23,065 nucleotides of DNA from positions 1 to 23,065 of the IMG/VR virus record IMGVR_UViG_3300045996_000816. One strand, written 5' to 3'. Numbering within the stretch: position 1 is the first letter of the stretch; each line of letters opens with the position of its first letter. The DNA comes from a virus. Shown piece after piece: positions 7,330 through 15,720 of this stretch. Both the position numbers and the translations under genes were made by a program. Under the pieces are notes generated by a model. It was not told the DNA's origin, searched no databases, and worked only from the letters and a program-made list of their open reading frames with translations.

Positions 7330-8034
7330 ATGCCGTACGACGATCAGGGCAACTGGATCTATGAGCCTCCGGCTCCACCCGATTACCCCGGTCAGTACCA
7401 GGACGATGGGACGCTGGCCCCGCCGTGGAGCCCTTCGCCGGGCAACGTGGGGTCAGGTGCGGTATCCAACCCGCAGACACCCGGAACGTACCCAGGCCCT
7501 CCTCCCCCGATTCCAGGCTACGGCGAACCCGGCGGCCCTGGATACGACGGTGGTCATGATCCAGGCGGAGAAGGCGGCGGTGGCGGCGATGGTGGCGTGG
7601 AGCAACCTCCGCCGTCACCCACTGACCCTACGGTCTGGACGATTGGACTCGACGGCAAGCCAGTGCAAGTGCCGCAGTCCGTAGCCGACCAGCTGCGCGG
7701 GTTGAGGGAGACCCAGGAGTCCGTCCTGTCGGCGCAAGCAGAAACGACCCGCCAGCAGCAGCAGACCGAGAATGACCAGAAGCAACAGGCCCTCGACATC
7801 CAGAAGGCTAACCAGGCGGCGAGCGCGGCCTATCAACAGTCGATGCTTGTCTACAACAACCAGCAGTTGGCCCAAGCCGCTGCCAGAGACGCTGCCAACC
7901 AGGAACTGCAGCGCCAGCAACTGGAGTTCCAGAAGTCACAGGCGGCGGCGCAGATCGGCCTCCAGCGTGAGCAGGCCGACCAGCAGCGCCGCCAGATGCG
8001 GCCTCGCCGCGTAGCCGCGATCCGCTACCGCTAA
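7330..8034 (+). CDS. Pro/Gly-rich protein with Gln-rich coiled coil
   Basis: A 234-aa protein of unknown family. GGAGGT (7315-7320) lies 9 nt before the ATG, and the stop of the preceding gene is only 4 nt upstream. In-frame sequence extends left to 7135, but it is a shadow of the preceding gene. Residues 1-105 are Pro/Gly/Tyr-rich with a run of glycines near 82-86, presumably unfolded. Residues 115-225 are a Gln/Ala/Arg-rich helix with coiled-coil character. The last residues are basic (RPRRVAAIRYR) and could touch DNA. Disordered arm plus helix suits an internal core or ejection-associated protein. Adjacent to the 1463-aa gene (19-nt gap). Confidence 0.7.
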   Translation: MPYDDQGNWIYEPPAPPDYPGQYQDDGTLAPPWSPSPGNVGSGAVSNPQTPGTYPGPPPPIPGYGEPGGPGYDGGHDPGGEGGGGGDGGVEQPPPSPTDPTVWTIGLDGKPVQVPQSVADQLRGLRETQESVLSAQAETTRQQQQTENDQKQQALDIQKANQAASAAYQQSMLVYNNQQLAQAAARDAANQELQRQQLEFQKSQAAAQIGLQREQADQQRRQMRPRRVAAIRYR

Positions 8035-8053
8035 CCCCTCGGGAGGTATCGCT

Positions 8054-11000
8054 ATGTCGCTGTACCTCACGAAGGACAAGTACCAGCGCTTCAACGCGGA
8101 CACGATCAGCGCCAACCTCAGCGGTGAGCTTGAGGACGAACTGGCGCAGATCGCCCCGCCGACACCGGTTACGCCGCAGAACGTGGTTCTGCCCAGTGGC
8201 GATGAGTTGCTGGGCAGCTTCCAGAACGACGTGGACCACACGCCGTTCGTTCCTCCCAACATGGCGGGTGGTCCCCCAGCGTCCCCCCCCGCGCTTGAGC
8301 AGTCGGCCCCTCTCCCGATGGCTCCCCCCGCCAGCAGCCCTTCGCCCGACTACGGGCGCGACATCGTGAGCCAGTTCGCTGGCGACATCATGGATCTGGT
8401 GGCCGGCTACGGCGCCCAGCAGCGCGCACCGACAAGCCGTGCGCCGCTCAGCCCACTCACGGAGGCCCCAGTGGGCCCCGTGCAACAGGAGAGCACCCCC
8501 GATTGGCAGGCCCAGGAAGCCGCGAAATGGGGCGGCCAGGCGGCTGAGAGCCCCTACGTGGGCGTGACGCCAAACCGTGCGCCAGCGGAGCCGGCTGAAG
8601 TACTTGGCCGAGGCAACCAGCTCGTCAGCGATTTCTCTCGCGATCTCGCGGACCTCGTTATCCCCCGCCCCGTGGCCGACGCCGAGGTACCGGTTATTGG
8701 TGGCCGAGTCGGTGACCTAGCGGGCGACATCATCAACCCCGTCAATGCCGTAGCGGGCGAGGCTCTGGGGCGTGTGGCAGGCGCAGGCATCAAGGCCGCG
8801 GCTGGCTCCGCTCCGGTGCGCGCTGCCGCCGACACGATCCGCGAAGGTGCCGAGAAGCTACCCGCCACGCTGGCTGAGTACGCCGATAGTCTGAAGCTGC
8901 CTAGCCTGACCAGCGGCCAGCCTGCTGAAGCGAGCGCCGACTTCGCCAGTGGAGGGATGCGACGCTTCTTTCACGGCACCGGGGACGCATTCGATTCACC
9001 GAACCCGGCCAAGTTTGACGAGAACGGCTTGTTCGGGCCGGCCTACTACGTCACCGATGACCCGCGCGTGGCGGCCAGTTACGCAGACACGCGCAGTCCC
9101 ATCGTTGACGGTGCAGCGAGCCGCATAGAGGCTGCCCGATCCAACATTGCCTACGGCAAGGACGTGCTGGCAAGGGTCGCGGCCAAACCGTCCCCTGATG
9201 ACGCAGGCTACGTTGCTAAGACCCGCCAGATGATCGCTGAGTCCGAGTCTGAGCTTGCACGGCTGCTCGATGTGAATAGCGGCGGCAACGTTCGCCCGGT
9301 GGACGTGCCTCGCGGCCTGAACCTTCTCGATGTCGATACACCCGCTGGCAAGGCCATCTGGGATGAAGTCGCGGAGCCCCCCAGGATCACTGATCGAGGG
9401 GGCCGCTGGACTGGCGAATACGAAGTACCGGACAAGCGCTCAGCAGTTGCCGAACTCGCCCGTAGAGGGTATGACGGCATTCGGTACGCGGGCGGCAAGC
9501 GGGTACCCCTCAAGGCCGACGACGGCAGCGATATCGAGCACGTTGCCCTTGCCATCTTCCCTGAGTCTCTAGGCAAAATCCGCAACGCTCTCAGCGGGCG
9601 GGCCGGTGGTGCCGCCTCCGCTGAGTTCGGCTCAACCCTCGGCGGTGGTGCGACGGGCGGGCTTGGGGCGGCTGCGACCACCGACCCCGACGACCCGAAC
9701 CGTGGAGCCAAGATCGCTGCTGGCGCTGCCGCTGGGGCGCTGGCAGGCATGGGCGCCGCTCGGTTTGCGGGGCGGGGCGCTCCGCCCTCTGGCCCAACCA
9801 CCGCACTGGCAAGGGCGGCCGATGCAGGTACAGACCTCGCCAAGACCGGAGCCGCCAAGGGCGATGGGACGATGGGTGATCTGGACGACATCACCGCGAT
9901 GTGGCAGCGCAACCGAGACAGTCGGTCGCCGTTGAACCGCATCCGTGAAGCCGTCAGCACGATCCCTGAAGCCGTTGAGCGCCAGGTGGCCGACCGCTTC
10001 GCCGACATCAACCGGCTCGCTGGCAGCAACGCTGAGGAAGCCGTGGCGCTGTTCCAGGGCCGCGCCGGGGCTGCCATGCAGCGGATCAAGGACGAGTACA
10101 CGCCGCTCTACGAGACGTTGCGGGGCAAGGCGTCGAACGGTGCTACGCAGCTCGACAACTTCAACACCTACGTCAAGCTCAACCGCGATCTCGAAGTGGC
10201 GAACGCCAAGGGCACCGCGGGCGGCCTCCGCCGCTCATCCGCTGGCGGCACTGGCGCCGCACGGGCGCAGCAGTTGCTCGTGGAGATGCAGGAGCGGCTG
10301 AGCCCCGATGAGTGGGGCGCCATCGTCAACGCCGACAAGATCAGGCAGCAGGCGCTCGATTCCATGCTGGACGAGAAGGCCCGCTCCGGGCTGATCTCCA
10401 ACGAGATGCGCGAATGGCTGCTGCGCGAGTACCCGCACTACAACCCGACCGTGGCCATGCAGAACATCGAGAAGGCCGCCGGCCAGGTGATGGGCATCGG
10501 CAAGAAGCTGAACCAGCCGACGAACACGATGCGGCGCCTCATGGAAGACGGCGCCACGGCCGACACCGAAGAGCCGCTTCTCTCGGCCCTGCGCCACACG
10601 CTGCAGGGTGACGTGGCCACACGGCGCAACGACGCCATCAGGACCATCATCCACGGCCTGGAGAGCAACGGCATCGAAGGCGTGGAGCGCCTGAAGACCG
10701 CAGCCCCAGACGCCAAGGGTGCGCTCTCTTTCTGGGAGAACGGCCAGCGAGTCTCCTACAAGGTGCCTGAGACGGTGGAGCGCGCCGCGAAGGCGATGGA
10801 CGACACCTCGCTCTCCGCCGCAACACGGATCTTTATGGCCACTGGCCGCGGGATCAACGCCCCGCTGCGAGTCGGTGCTACCGCGCTGTCCCCTGCCTTC
10901 GTGGTCACGAACGCGCTGGCCGACGCCGTGACGACCTTCATCAAGGAAGGCGCGAAGACAACCGCGAAGATCCCGAAGATGTACGTAGAGGCCGCCCGCC

Positions 11001-12445
11001 AGGGCCCTCTCTACCAGAAGTACATGCGCGCTGGCGGGTCGATGGACGGCTACTTCGGCGGCGATGCGGACGACATCGAGAAGATGGTCCAGAACGCGGG
11101 TGGCCTCCTGGTCAAGGACACTGCGTTCTGGAAGCGGTTGCTCTACGCAACGCGCGACCTCGCCACACTGAAGCCCATCACCAAGGCCGGGCAGGTCATC
11201 GAGCTCGGGCCGAGGCTGGCCTCATTCGAACGGAACCTTGAGCGTGGCAAGACAGTAGGGCAGGCGGCACTCGACGGCCGTCGAGTGACGATCGATTTCG
11301 CCCGCGGCGGCGAAGCGGTGAAGCTCGCCAATAGCTGGGTGCTGTTCCTCAATGCCCGTGCCCAGGGCACGCTGAACATGGGCCGACTGATGCGCGACAA
11401 CCCGGCGGCTCGCTGGCGCCTGGCGAGCGTCGCTGGCACTGCGGCCGCAACCTACGCCTGGAACCGTCAGTTCCCCGAATACGCCGACGTGCCCGACTAC
11501 ATCAAGGACGGCAACATGGTCGTCATGCTGCCCGGTTCCGAGAAGGACCCGGACGGCCCTGGCTACAAGAAGCTCAACTACATCGCCATCCCGCTCCGTG
11601 AGTGGAGCGTTTTCGCTTCTCCGCTGATCAAGCAGATGGAGAACATGGACGGCACCGACCCGCGCGGGTGGGATGAGTTCGCAGGCTCGTTGGCCAGGAG
11701 CATGACCCCGATCTCCGGCGAGACGGCAACTTCGGCAGTGGGCGGGATGATCCCAGCGCTGGCCCGGACCCCGATTGAGGTAGACACAAACACCAAGTTC
11801 TTCACGAACTCCCCCATCGTGTCCAGGCGATTTGAGGGCTTGCCGCCTTCAGCTCAGCGCGATGACCGCAGCAGCGCAGTCTCGAAGTTGATCGCCGACA
11901 ACGTGGGGGGCTCCCCGAAGGGGATCGACTTCGCCATCAACGAAAACCTGGGCGGCCTCGGACGTGTGATCACGGGCGAGCCAAACCCATTCCGGGGCGT
12001 GGTGAAGAACTCAGGCGGGCAACTTGAAGAAGACGCCTATGCCGAATTGGATCGTCGCTTCAACGGTCAGCAGGAAGCACGCGCGAGGGAAGTACGGGCG
12101 ATGCCTGAGTACCAGCGCGCTACCCCTGACCGCCAGAACGGGATGCTCAAAATCGCCATGGATGACCTCCGTGAGGACATCAAGGCAGAACTCGGCATCC
12201 AGTCCAACCCTGCCGACAAGGGGTTGCCCGAGCGCTTCCGTGGCGTCACCGACAAGAAGGAAGAGGCCCGCATCGGCGCCGCGATCTCGAAGGTGAACGC
12301 CTACGAGCGTGACCCGCGCAACGCGCCGCGCCCATCAGCTGACGAACGGCGTCTAGCGAGCCGCTACGAGGGCCGCGTGAACCCTGCGTACACCAGGGCC
12401 CAGCGCGAGCAGGAGAGCGAGAACCGCGCTATTCGAGCCCGCTAG
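8054..12445 (+). CDS. Large polyvalent-type protein with ADP-ribosyltransferase-like domain
   Basis: A 1463-aa protein; GGGAGG (8041-8046) fixes the ATG. Residues 1-290 are Pro/Ala-rich with helices. Residues ~300-510 resemble the ART domains of phage polyvalent proteins: FHGTG (His307), GPAYYVTDDP (Tyr331/332), RGYDGIRYAGG and a closing EHVALAIFPE (Glu495), matching the H-Y-E class that transfers ADP-ribose from NAD. A Gly/Ala-rich stretch (551-573) could insert in membranes. Residues 600-890 are helical. From ~890 to 1200 comes an LPD38-like region (ENGQRVSYKVPE, SPAFVVTNALADA, VTIDFARGGEAVKLANS), and the tail is charged. Known polyvalent proteins are thought to enter the cell with the DNA. 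Position between portal and scaffold fits an ejected internal protein. The ART call is from motifs; the target is unknown. Confidence 0.72.
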   Translation: MSLYLTKDKYQRFNADTISANLSGELEDELAQIAPPTPVTPQNVVLPSGDELLGSFQNDVDHTPFVPPNMAGGPPASPPALEQSAPLPMAPPASSPSPDYGRDIVSQFAGDIMDLVAGYGAQQRAPTSRAPLSPLTEAPVGPVQQESTPDWQAQEAAKWGGQAAESPYVGVTPNRAPAEPAEVLGRGNQLVSDFSRDLADLVIPRPVADAEVPVIGGRVGDLAGDIINPVNAVAGEALGRVAGAGIKAAAGSAPVRAAADTIREGAEKLPATLAEYADSLKLPSLTSGQPAEASADFASGGMRRFFHGTGDAFDSPNPAKFDENGLFGPAYYVTDDPRVAASYADTRSPIVDGAASRIEAARSNIAYGKDVLARVAAKPSPDDAGYVAKTRQMIAESESELARLLDVNSGGNVRPVDVPRGLNLLDVDTPAGKAIWDEVAEPPRITDRGGRWTGEYEVPDKRSAVAELARRGYDGIRYAGGKRVPLKADDGSDIEHVALAIFPESLGKIRNALSGRAGGAASAEFGSTLGGGATGGLGAAATTDPDDPNRGAKIAAGAAAGALAGMGAARFAGRGAPPSGPTTALARAADAGTDLAKTGAAKGDGTMGDLDDITAMWQRNRDSRSPLNRIREAVSTIPEAVERQVADRFADINRLAGSNAEEAVALFQGRAGAAMQRIKDEYTPLYETLRGKASNGATQLDNFNTYVKLNRDLEVANAKGTAGGLRRSSAGGTGAARAQQLLVEMQERLSPDEWGAIVNADKIRQQALDSMLDEKARSGLISNEMREWLLREYPHYNPTVAMQNIEKAAGQVMGIGKKLNQPTNTMRRLMEDGATADTEEPLLSALRHTLQGDVATRRNDAIRTIIHGLESNGIEGVERLKTAAPDAKGALSFWENGQRVSYKVPETVERAAKAMDDTSLSAATRIFMATGRGINAPLRVGATALSPAFVVTNALADAVTTFIKEGAKTTAKIPKMYVEAARQGPLYQKYMRAGGSMDGYFGGDADDIEKMVQNAGGLLVKDTAFWKRLLYATRDLATLKPITKAGQVIELGPRLASFERNLERGKTVGQAALDGRRVTIDFARGGEAVKLANSWVLFLNARAQGTLNMGRLMRDNPAARWRLASVAGTAAATYAWNRQFPEYADVPDYIKDGNMVVMLPGSEKDPDGPGYKKLNYIAIPLREWSVFASPLIKQMENMDGTDPRGWDEFAGSLARSMTPISGETATSAVGGMIPALARTPIEVDTNTKFFTNSPIVSRRFEGLPPSAQRDDRSSAVSKLIADNVGGSPKGIDFAINENLGGLGRVITGEPNPFRGVVKNSGGQLEEDAYAELDRRFNGQQEARAREVRAMPEYQRATPDRQNGMLKIAMDDLREDIKAELGIQSNPADKGLPERFRGVTDKKEEARIGAAISKVNAYERDPRNAPRPSADERRLASRYEGRVNPAYTRAQREQESENRAIRAR

Positions 12446-12654
12446 GGGCTGTTATAGCCGCCGCCGAGTCCGAATAACCGAAGCATCACCCAGCCCATCG
12501 CCCCACCCGCGACAAGGCTGAGAAGCAGATTTCCCGACATCACGCCTAAGAGCGTGAGCAGTGCGAGCGCGACCAACGCGATCCAGCCCAGGGCAACCGG
12601 GCCAAGGACGCGCCCGACCTCGCGCAAGTACCGCACGCGCTCAGCGTAGCGCAC
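12442..12654 (-). CDS. Two-helix membrane protein on the antisense strand (holin-like?)
   Basis: A 70-aa ORF in the 230-nt gap before the scaffold gene. It has two hydrophobic helices, about 16-39 and 43-62, joined by a short MSGN turn, with an Arg-rich N-terminus (RYAERVRYLREVGR) that should stay in the cytoplasm. Third-codon GC bias is strong, and nothing else explains the gap. Size and topology fit a small holin or other phage membrane protein. Against it: the GTG start lacks a clear ribosome site, and it runs opposite to its neighbours. Its stop and that of the 1463-aa gene share one CTAG palindrome (12442-12445). Confidence 0.5.
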   Translation of the reverse strand: MRYAERVRYLREVGRVLGPVALGWIALVALALLTLLGVMSGNLLLSLVAGGAMGWVMLRLFGLGGGYNSP

Positions 12655-12675
12655 TTCAACCGCATAGGAGCACCC

Positions 12676-13473
12676 ATGCCCGACGAGACTGCGCCCGTCG
12701 TGAGCGGAGCCCCGGAGACGCCGGCTGATTCAGCCCCAGCGCCATCCAGCACCGACACTCAGACCAGCAGCACCGAGTCAACGGAAGCCACCACCTCCCA
12801 GCCCCCTGCCGACGCCACTCCCAAGGAGAAGGCAGACTGGAAAGCTAGGTACCGCGACGACCCCGACTTCCGGGCGTTCGTAGACGCGGAAAACCAGCGA
12901 TCCAACGCCAAGGCTCGCAAGCGCTGGGAACGCGAGAACACCAAGCTCACCGCCAAGGACATCGTGGAGAAAGAGGACGCCGAGGCTGCCCTCCAGTTCA
13001 CCAAGTCCGTGGCGGACTCATCGGATGACGATGACGACGATGAGCCAGGCGTCCCCTCCAAAGCGATCCGCGAGAAACACAACGCCCTGGTCAACGACGG
13101 GTTCCACGAGACCCCCGAGTACCGCGCGTTGTGGGAGTCCGACCGAGCCGGCCTGACCAAGGCGTTCAACAGCAAGACGCTTCCCCAGTTCAAGGCATGG
13201 GTCCGCGATCAGGGCATCGAAACCCTCGTCAGCAAGCGTGTGGCGGAAGAGCTGAAGAAGCAGCTTCCCGATCGAGCGAAGGCCGAAGCCACGCAGATGA
13301 CGAACGAGGCCCTGAAGAACGTCGCCGTTCCCCTCGGGGGCGGTGGCGCACCGAACGGCGCCCTCACTCTTGAGCGTTACAACAGCGATTCCGCACTGCG
13401 GGCAGAGCTGCGTAAGACGCCAGAGGGCCGCCGAAAGATCGATGAGATGATGGCCCGCGCAGCCGGAGGCTAA
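12676..13473 (+). CDS. Scaffolding protein
   Basis: A 265-aa protein directly before the capsid gene, the usual place for a scaffold. TAGGAG (12665-12670) precedes the ATG. The N-terminal 50 residues are Ser/Thr/Pro/Ala-rich and disordered. A charged helical middle follows (DWKARYRDDPDFRAFVDAENQ), then an acidic run with six Asp (117-122). The C-terminal half is helical and Lys/Arg/Glu-rich (SKRVAEELKKQLPDRAKAE) and ends in TPEGRRKIDEMMARAAGG. Acidic, helical, low-complexity proteins of this size are typical capsid scaffolds that bind coat protein through a basic C-terminal helix. No protease motif is seen. Confidence 0.82.
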   Translation: MPDETAPVVSGAPETPADSAPAPSSTDTQTSSTESTEATTSQPPADATPKEKADWKARYRDDPDFRAFVDAENQRSNAKARKRWERENTKLTAKDIVEKEDAEAALQFTKSVADSSDDDDDDEPGVPSKAIREKHNALVNDGFHETPEYRALWESDRAGLTKAFNSKTLPQFKAWVRDQGIETLVSKRVAEELKKQLPDRAKAEATQMTNEALKNVAVPLGGGGAPNGALTLERYNSDSALRAELRKTPEGRRKIDEMMARAAGG

Positions 13474-13508
13474 GCCCTCCGTCCTCGCCGGCCATTGGAG
13501 CCCACACC

Positions 13509-14408
13509 ATGGCCGTTAACACCTTCAACGTCACCTCCGGGGCCAACTTCATTCAGGAGACCTGGAGCAACGAAATCGAGGACGCCGTCGAGGCAAAGAC
13601 TGTCCTCCTGGACCTCGTGGACCGCCGCTACGAGAGCCAGATGAAGCACGGCGACATTCTCCGCATCAACGACGACGCCAACCTGGCGGTTCGGATGAAG
13701 GCCACCGACACCACGGCGACCCTCTCCAACGTCACGGAGACCCAGCAGTCCCTCACCATCAACCTGCACGCCTACTGCGCGTTCCTGGTTGAGGACATTC
13801 TGGAGCTCCAGGCGAAGTACGAGATTCGGTCCCACAAGACCGACAAGATCGCCTACGCGCTGACCTCGTTCATCGAGGGTGACGCCACCAGCGGTCTGGC
13901 TTCGCTGCCGTCCAGCTTCTCCCAGGTGGTGGGCACGCTCGGTGTCGATCCCACGGTGGACGACCTGATCCGCGCCAAGCAGTACCTGGACGATGCCGAC
14001 GTGCCCGAGGACGGGCGCTTCTTCTACGCCAGCCCCGCGATCCACGCGGCGCTGTTGAAGATGAGCGCGTTCACCTCTTCGGACTTCGTGGGCATGGAGT
14101 CCGCAGAGAAGGCCCAGAAGAAGGGCAAGGTGGGCATGGTGTACGGGGCCCCCGTGTACGTGTCCACGCTGGCGAACAACAACCCTGCCGCGGCGGCCCA
14201 GTCCTACGGCTGGTTCTGCCACAAGAAGGGTGTGATTCTGATCCAGCAGCAGAAGGTGAAGATCCACACCGACTACACCATCCTGGAGACAGGTTGGACC
14301 GTGCTCGGCAACACGATCTACAACTTCGCGGAGCGGCTGATTCTGCCCAAGACGGCAGCGTCCACCTCTCCGAACGACAACTTCAACGTGGCGGTGGCCG
14401 CGGCCTAA
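13509..14408 (+). CDS. Major capsid protein
   Basis: A 299-aa protein, the right length for an HK97-fold coat subunit. TTGGAG lies about 8 nt before the ATG. The N-terminus (TSGANFIQETWSNEIEDAVE) forms an N-arm-like helix. The middle alternates beta strands (HGDILRINDD, SLTINLHAYCAFLVED) with a long helix (KTDKIAYALTSFIEGD). The C-terminal part (GKVGMVYGAPVYVSTL, then HKKGVILIQQQKVKIH) has the pattern of the A-domain and closing strands in coat proteins. Placement after the scaffold and before a hairpin that could cap the transcript supports a highly expressed structural gene. The fold is inferred from pattern, not alignment. Confidence 0.87.
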   Translation: MAVNTFNVTSGANFIQETWSNEIEDAVEAKTVLLDLVDRRYESQMKHGDILRINDDANLAVRMKATDTTATLSNVTETQQSLTINLHAYCAFLVEDILELQAKYEIRSHKTDKIAYALTSFIEGDATSGLASLPSSFSQVVGTLGVDPTVDDLIRAKQYLDDADVPEDGRFFYASPAIHAALLKMSAFTSSDFVGMESAEKAQKKGKVGMVYGAPVYVSTLANNNPAAAAQSYGWFCHKKGVILIQQQKVKIHTDYTILETGWTVLGNTIYNFAERLILPKTAASTSPNDNFNVAVAAA

Positions 14409-14432
14409 CCGCCCGACCTCCGCGCAAGTGAC

Positions 14433-14460
14433 GAAGGGGCCTCAGCAATGGGGCCCCTTC
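14433..14460 (+). terminator. Hairpin after the capsid gene (partial terminator)
   Basis: GAAGGGGCC (14433-14441) and GGCCCCTTC (14452-14460) form a perfect 9-bp stem with a 10-nt loop, 24 nt past the capsid stop. The following sequence has only scattered T residues, so termination is probably partial, which would keep capsid mRNA above that of downstream genes. It could also act as a 3' mRNA stabiliser. Confidence 0.6.
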
Positions 14461-14478
14461 TGCATTCCTGGGGGTTCC

Positions 14479-14889
14479 GTGGTCGGACTCGTCTTTACGC
14501 CTGGCAAGGTTGCCGTTCCAGAGGACTTGAACGGGCGCTTCCCGATTGAGCGGGGAGCAGTGGAATCGAAGCTCGGAGAACAGCCACGCCAATGGCGCTG
14601 GCGCAAGATCAACAGCCTGCAGCTTGATCCTCGTGATGCAGAGCTGTTCCGCACGGCGGTGCACTTCGCCAAGAAGTTCCGGGCCGACATGGAGAAGCAG
14701 GGCTTCCTTCCCTACACGGACGAAGCCGACATGCTCATCCACGGCCCGCTGAAGCACCGTCGAAACGACACCGGCGGCAACGCCGTGGGTCATCGCGTGG
14801 GCGACACCGAAGAGGACCGCTACGCCGACTTCTACATCCGGGGCCGGTTCATCCGTACCCGTGCGCTCGCTTTCGAGCACCGCGACTGA
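14479..14889 (+). CDS. Hypothetical 136-aa protein after the capsid gene
   Basis: I start at the GTG at 14479, preceded by GGGGG (14470-14474). The in-frame GTG at 14428 would place the post-capsid hairpin inside the coding region. The protein has an N-terminal beta segment (VGLVFTPGKVAVPEDL), a Trp/Arg patch (PRQWRWRKIN) and a helix (DAELFRTAVHFAKKFRADMEKQG). It ends with a charged region rich in Asp, Arg and His (DRYADFYIRGRFIRTRALAFEHRD). Position suggests a head-completion or minor structural role. No family recognised. Confidence 0.65.
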   Translation: MVGLVFTPGKVAVPEDLNGRFPIERGAVESKLGEQPRQWRWRKINSLQLDPRDAELFRTAVHFAKKFRADMEKQGFLPYTDEADMLIHGPLKHRRNDTGGNAVGHRVGDTEEDRYADFYIRGRFIRTRALAFEHRD

Positions 14890-14898
14890 AAGGGCACC

Positions 14899-15720
14899 AT
14901 GTCTCCCTCGATCATTGACGAAGAACTGATCCCCCTGCGCCAGGCCGTGGCCCGTATCAACGGAGCCGACAAGCGCTACGAGAACGCCATGTACTACCGA
15001 CAGCCCGAGCGCTGGGAGGTGGGCTCGCCGCGAGAGCGCGAGAACAAGTACGCGGGGTGGATCGTCCGTGCGGGCAACAACCGCGACCGCATGACCGACC
15101 TGATGGAGCGCGGGTTTGTTCCCCTCCGTCAGTTCGGCGTCACCCTGAAGAATCCCGCCTGGACGCCAGAGGCCCAGGGCACGCCTGACCAGTACGGGGA
15201 GTGGGGCGCCATCCTGTGCCATCCTCAGGGCCCGGCGGCGTTTCCCGTGAGCCAGGTGATGGCCTTCCGCTGGTACGACCCGAAGCACTGCCCGGTCCCA
15301 GGCGTGGTGTTCCCGCAGCTCGCGGGTATGCCCATCACGGAGTACCGCTGCCCCGACTGCAATGACAAGACCTTCGGCGAAGCGCTCCACCTGAGCCGCC
15401 ATCTGCGGGTCACGCACGACTGGACTGTGGACGACGTGGTGAAGTTCGGGGAGGCGATGGGCCTGGACTTCCGCCGCGAGTTCGGCAATTCGGCCAAGAC
15501 CACGCGGACCTATAGCCCCAGCGGCGAAGCAGCTCCCCAGTTCGCCCAGCACGCCGTGGCGACTCCCCCGCCCGTCATCACCCAGGTCGTTCCGGTGCGC
15601 GAGAGCGCCCCTGAACCAGCGCCCGAAGCTCCCAAGAAGCCGCGGACGGAGAAGCAGCTCGCCAACGACGCGAAGCTGGCAGCGTCAGCCGCGGCACGGA
15701 AGGCCGCCAAGGCAGCGTGA
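14899..15720 (+). CDS. C2H2 zinc-finger-containing phage protein
   Basis: A 273-aa protein with a classical-looking finger at residues 151-173: CPDC (Cys151, Cys154), then His168 and His173, with Phe159 and Leu165 as core residues. The spacing C-x2-C-x13-H-x4-H is one residue longer than the commonest form. The N-terminal 145 residues are charged and Trp/Tyr-rich (RQPERWEVGSPRERENKYAGWIV). The last 70 residues are Pro/Ala/Lys-rich and unstructured (RTEKQLANDAKLAASAAARKAAKAA), possibly nucleic-acid binding. AAAGGG precedes the ATG. Its stop overlaps the glycosyltransferase start (GTGA), so the two are probably translated together. It may bind DNA or protein; the role in assembly is unknown. 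Confidence 0.7.
   Translation: MSPSIIDEELIPLRQAVARINGADKRYENAMYYRQPERWEVGSPRERENKYAGWIVRAGNNRDRMTDLMERGFVPLRQFGVTLKNPAWTPEAQGTPDQYGEWGAILCHPQGPAAFPVSQVMAFRWYDPKHCPVPGVVFPQLAGMPITEYRCPDCNDKTFGEALHLSRHLRVTHDWTVDDVVKFGEAMGLDFRREFGNSAKTTRTYSPSGEAAPQFAQHAVATPPPVITQVVPVRESAPEPAPEAPKKPRTEKQLANDAKLAASAAARKAAKAA

Noticed and set aside
14383-15552. 389-aa minus-strand ORF opposite the post-capsid and zinc-finger genes
   Set aside because: The plus strand carries two genes with ribosome sites and a recognisable zinc finger. The antisense product has no motif and is His/Arg/Val-rich as shadows are.
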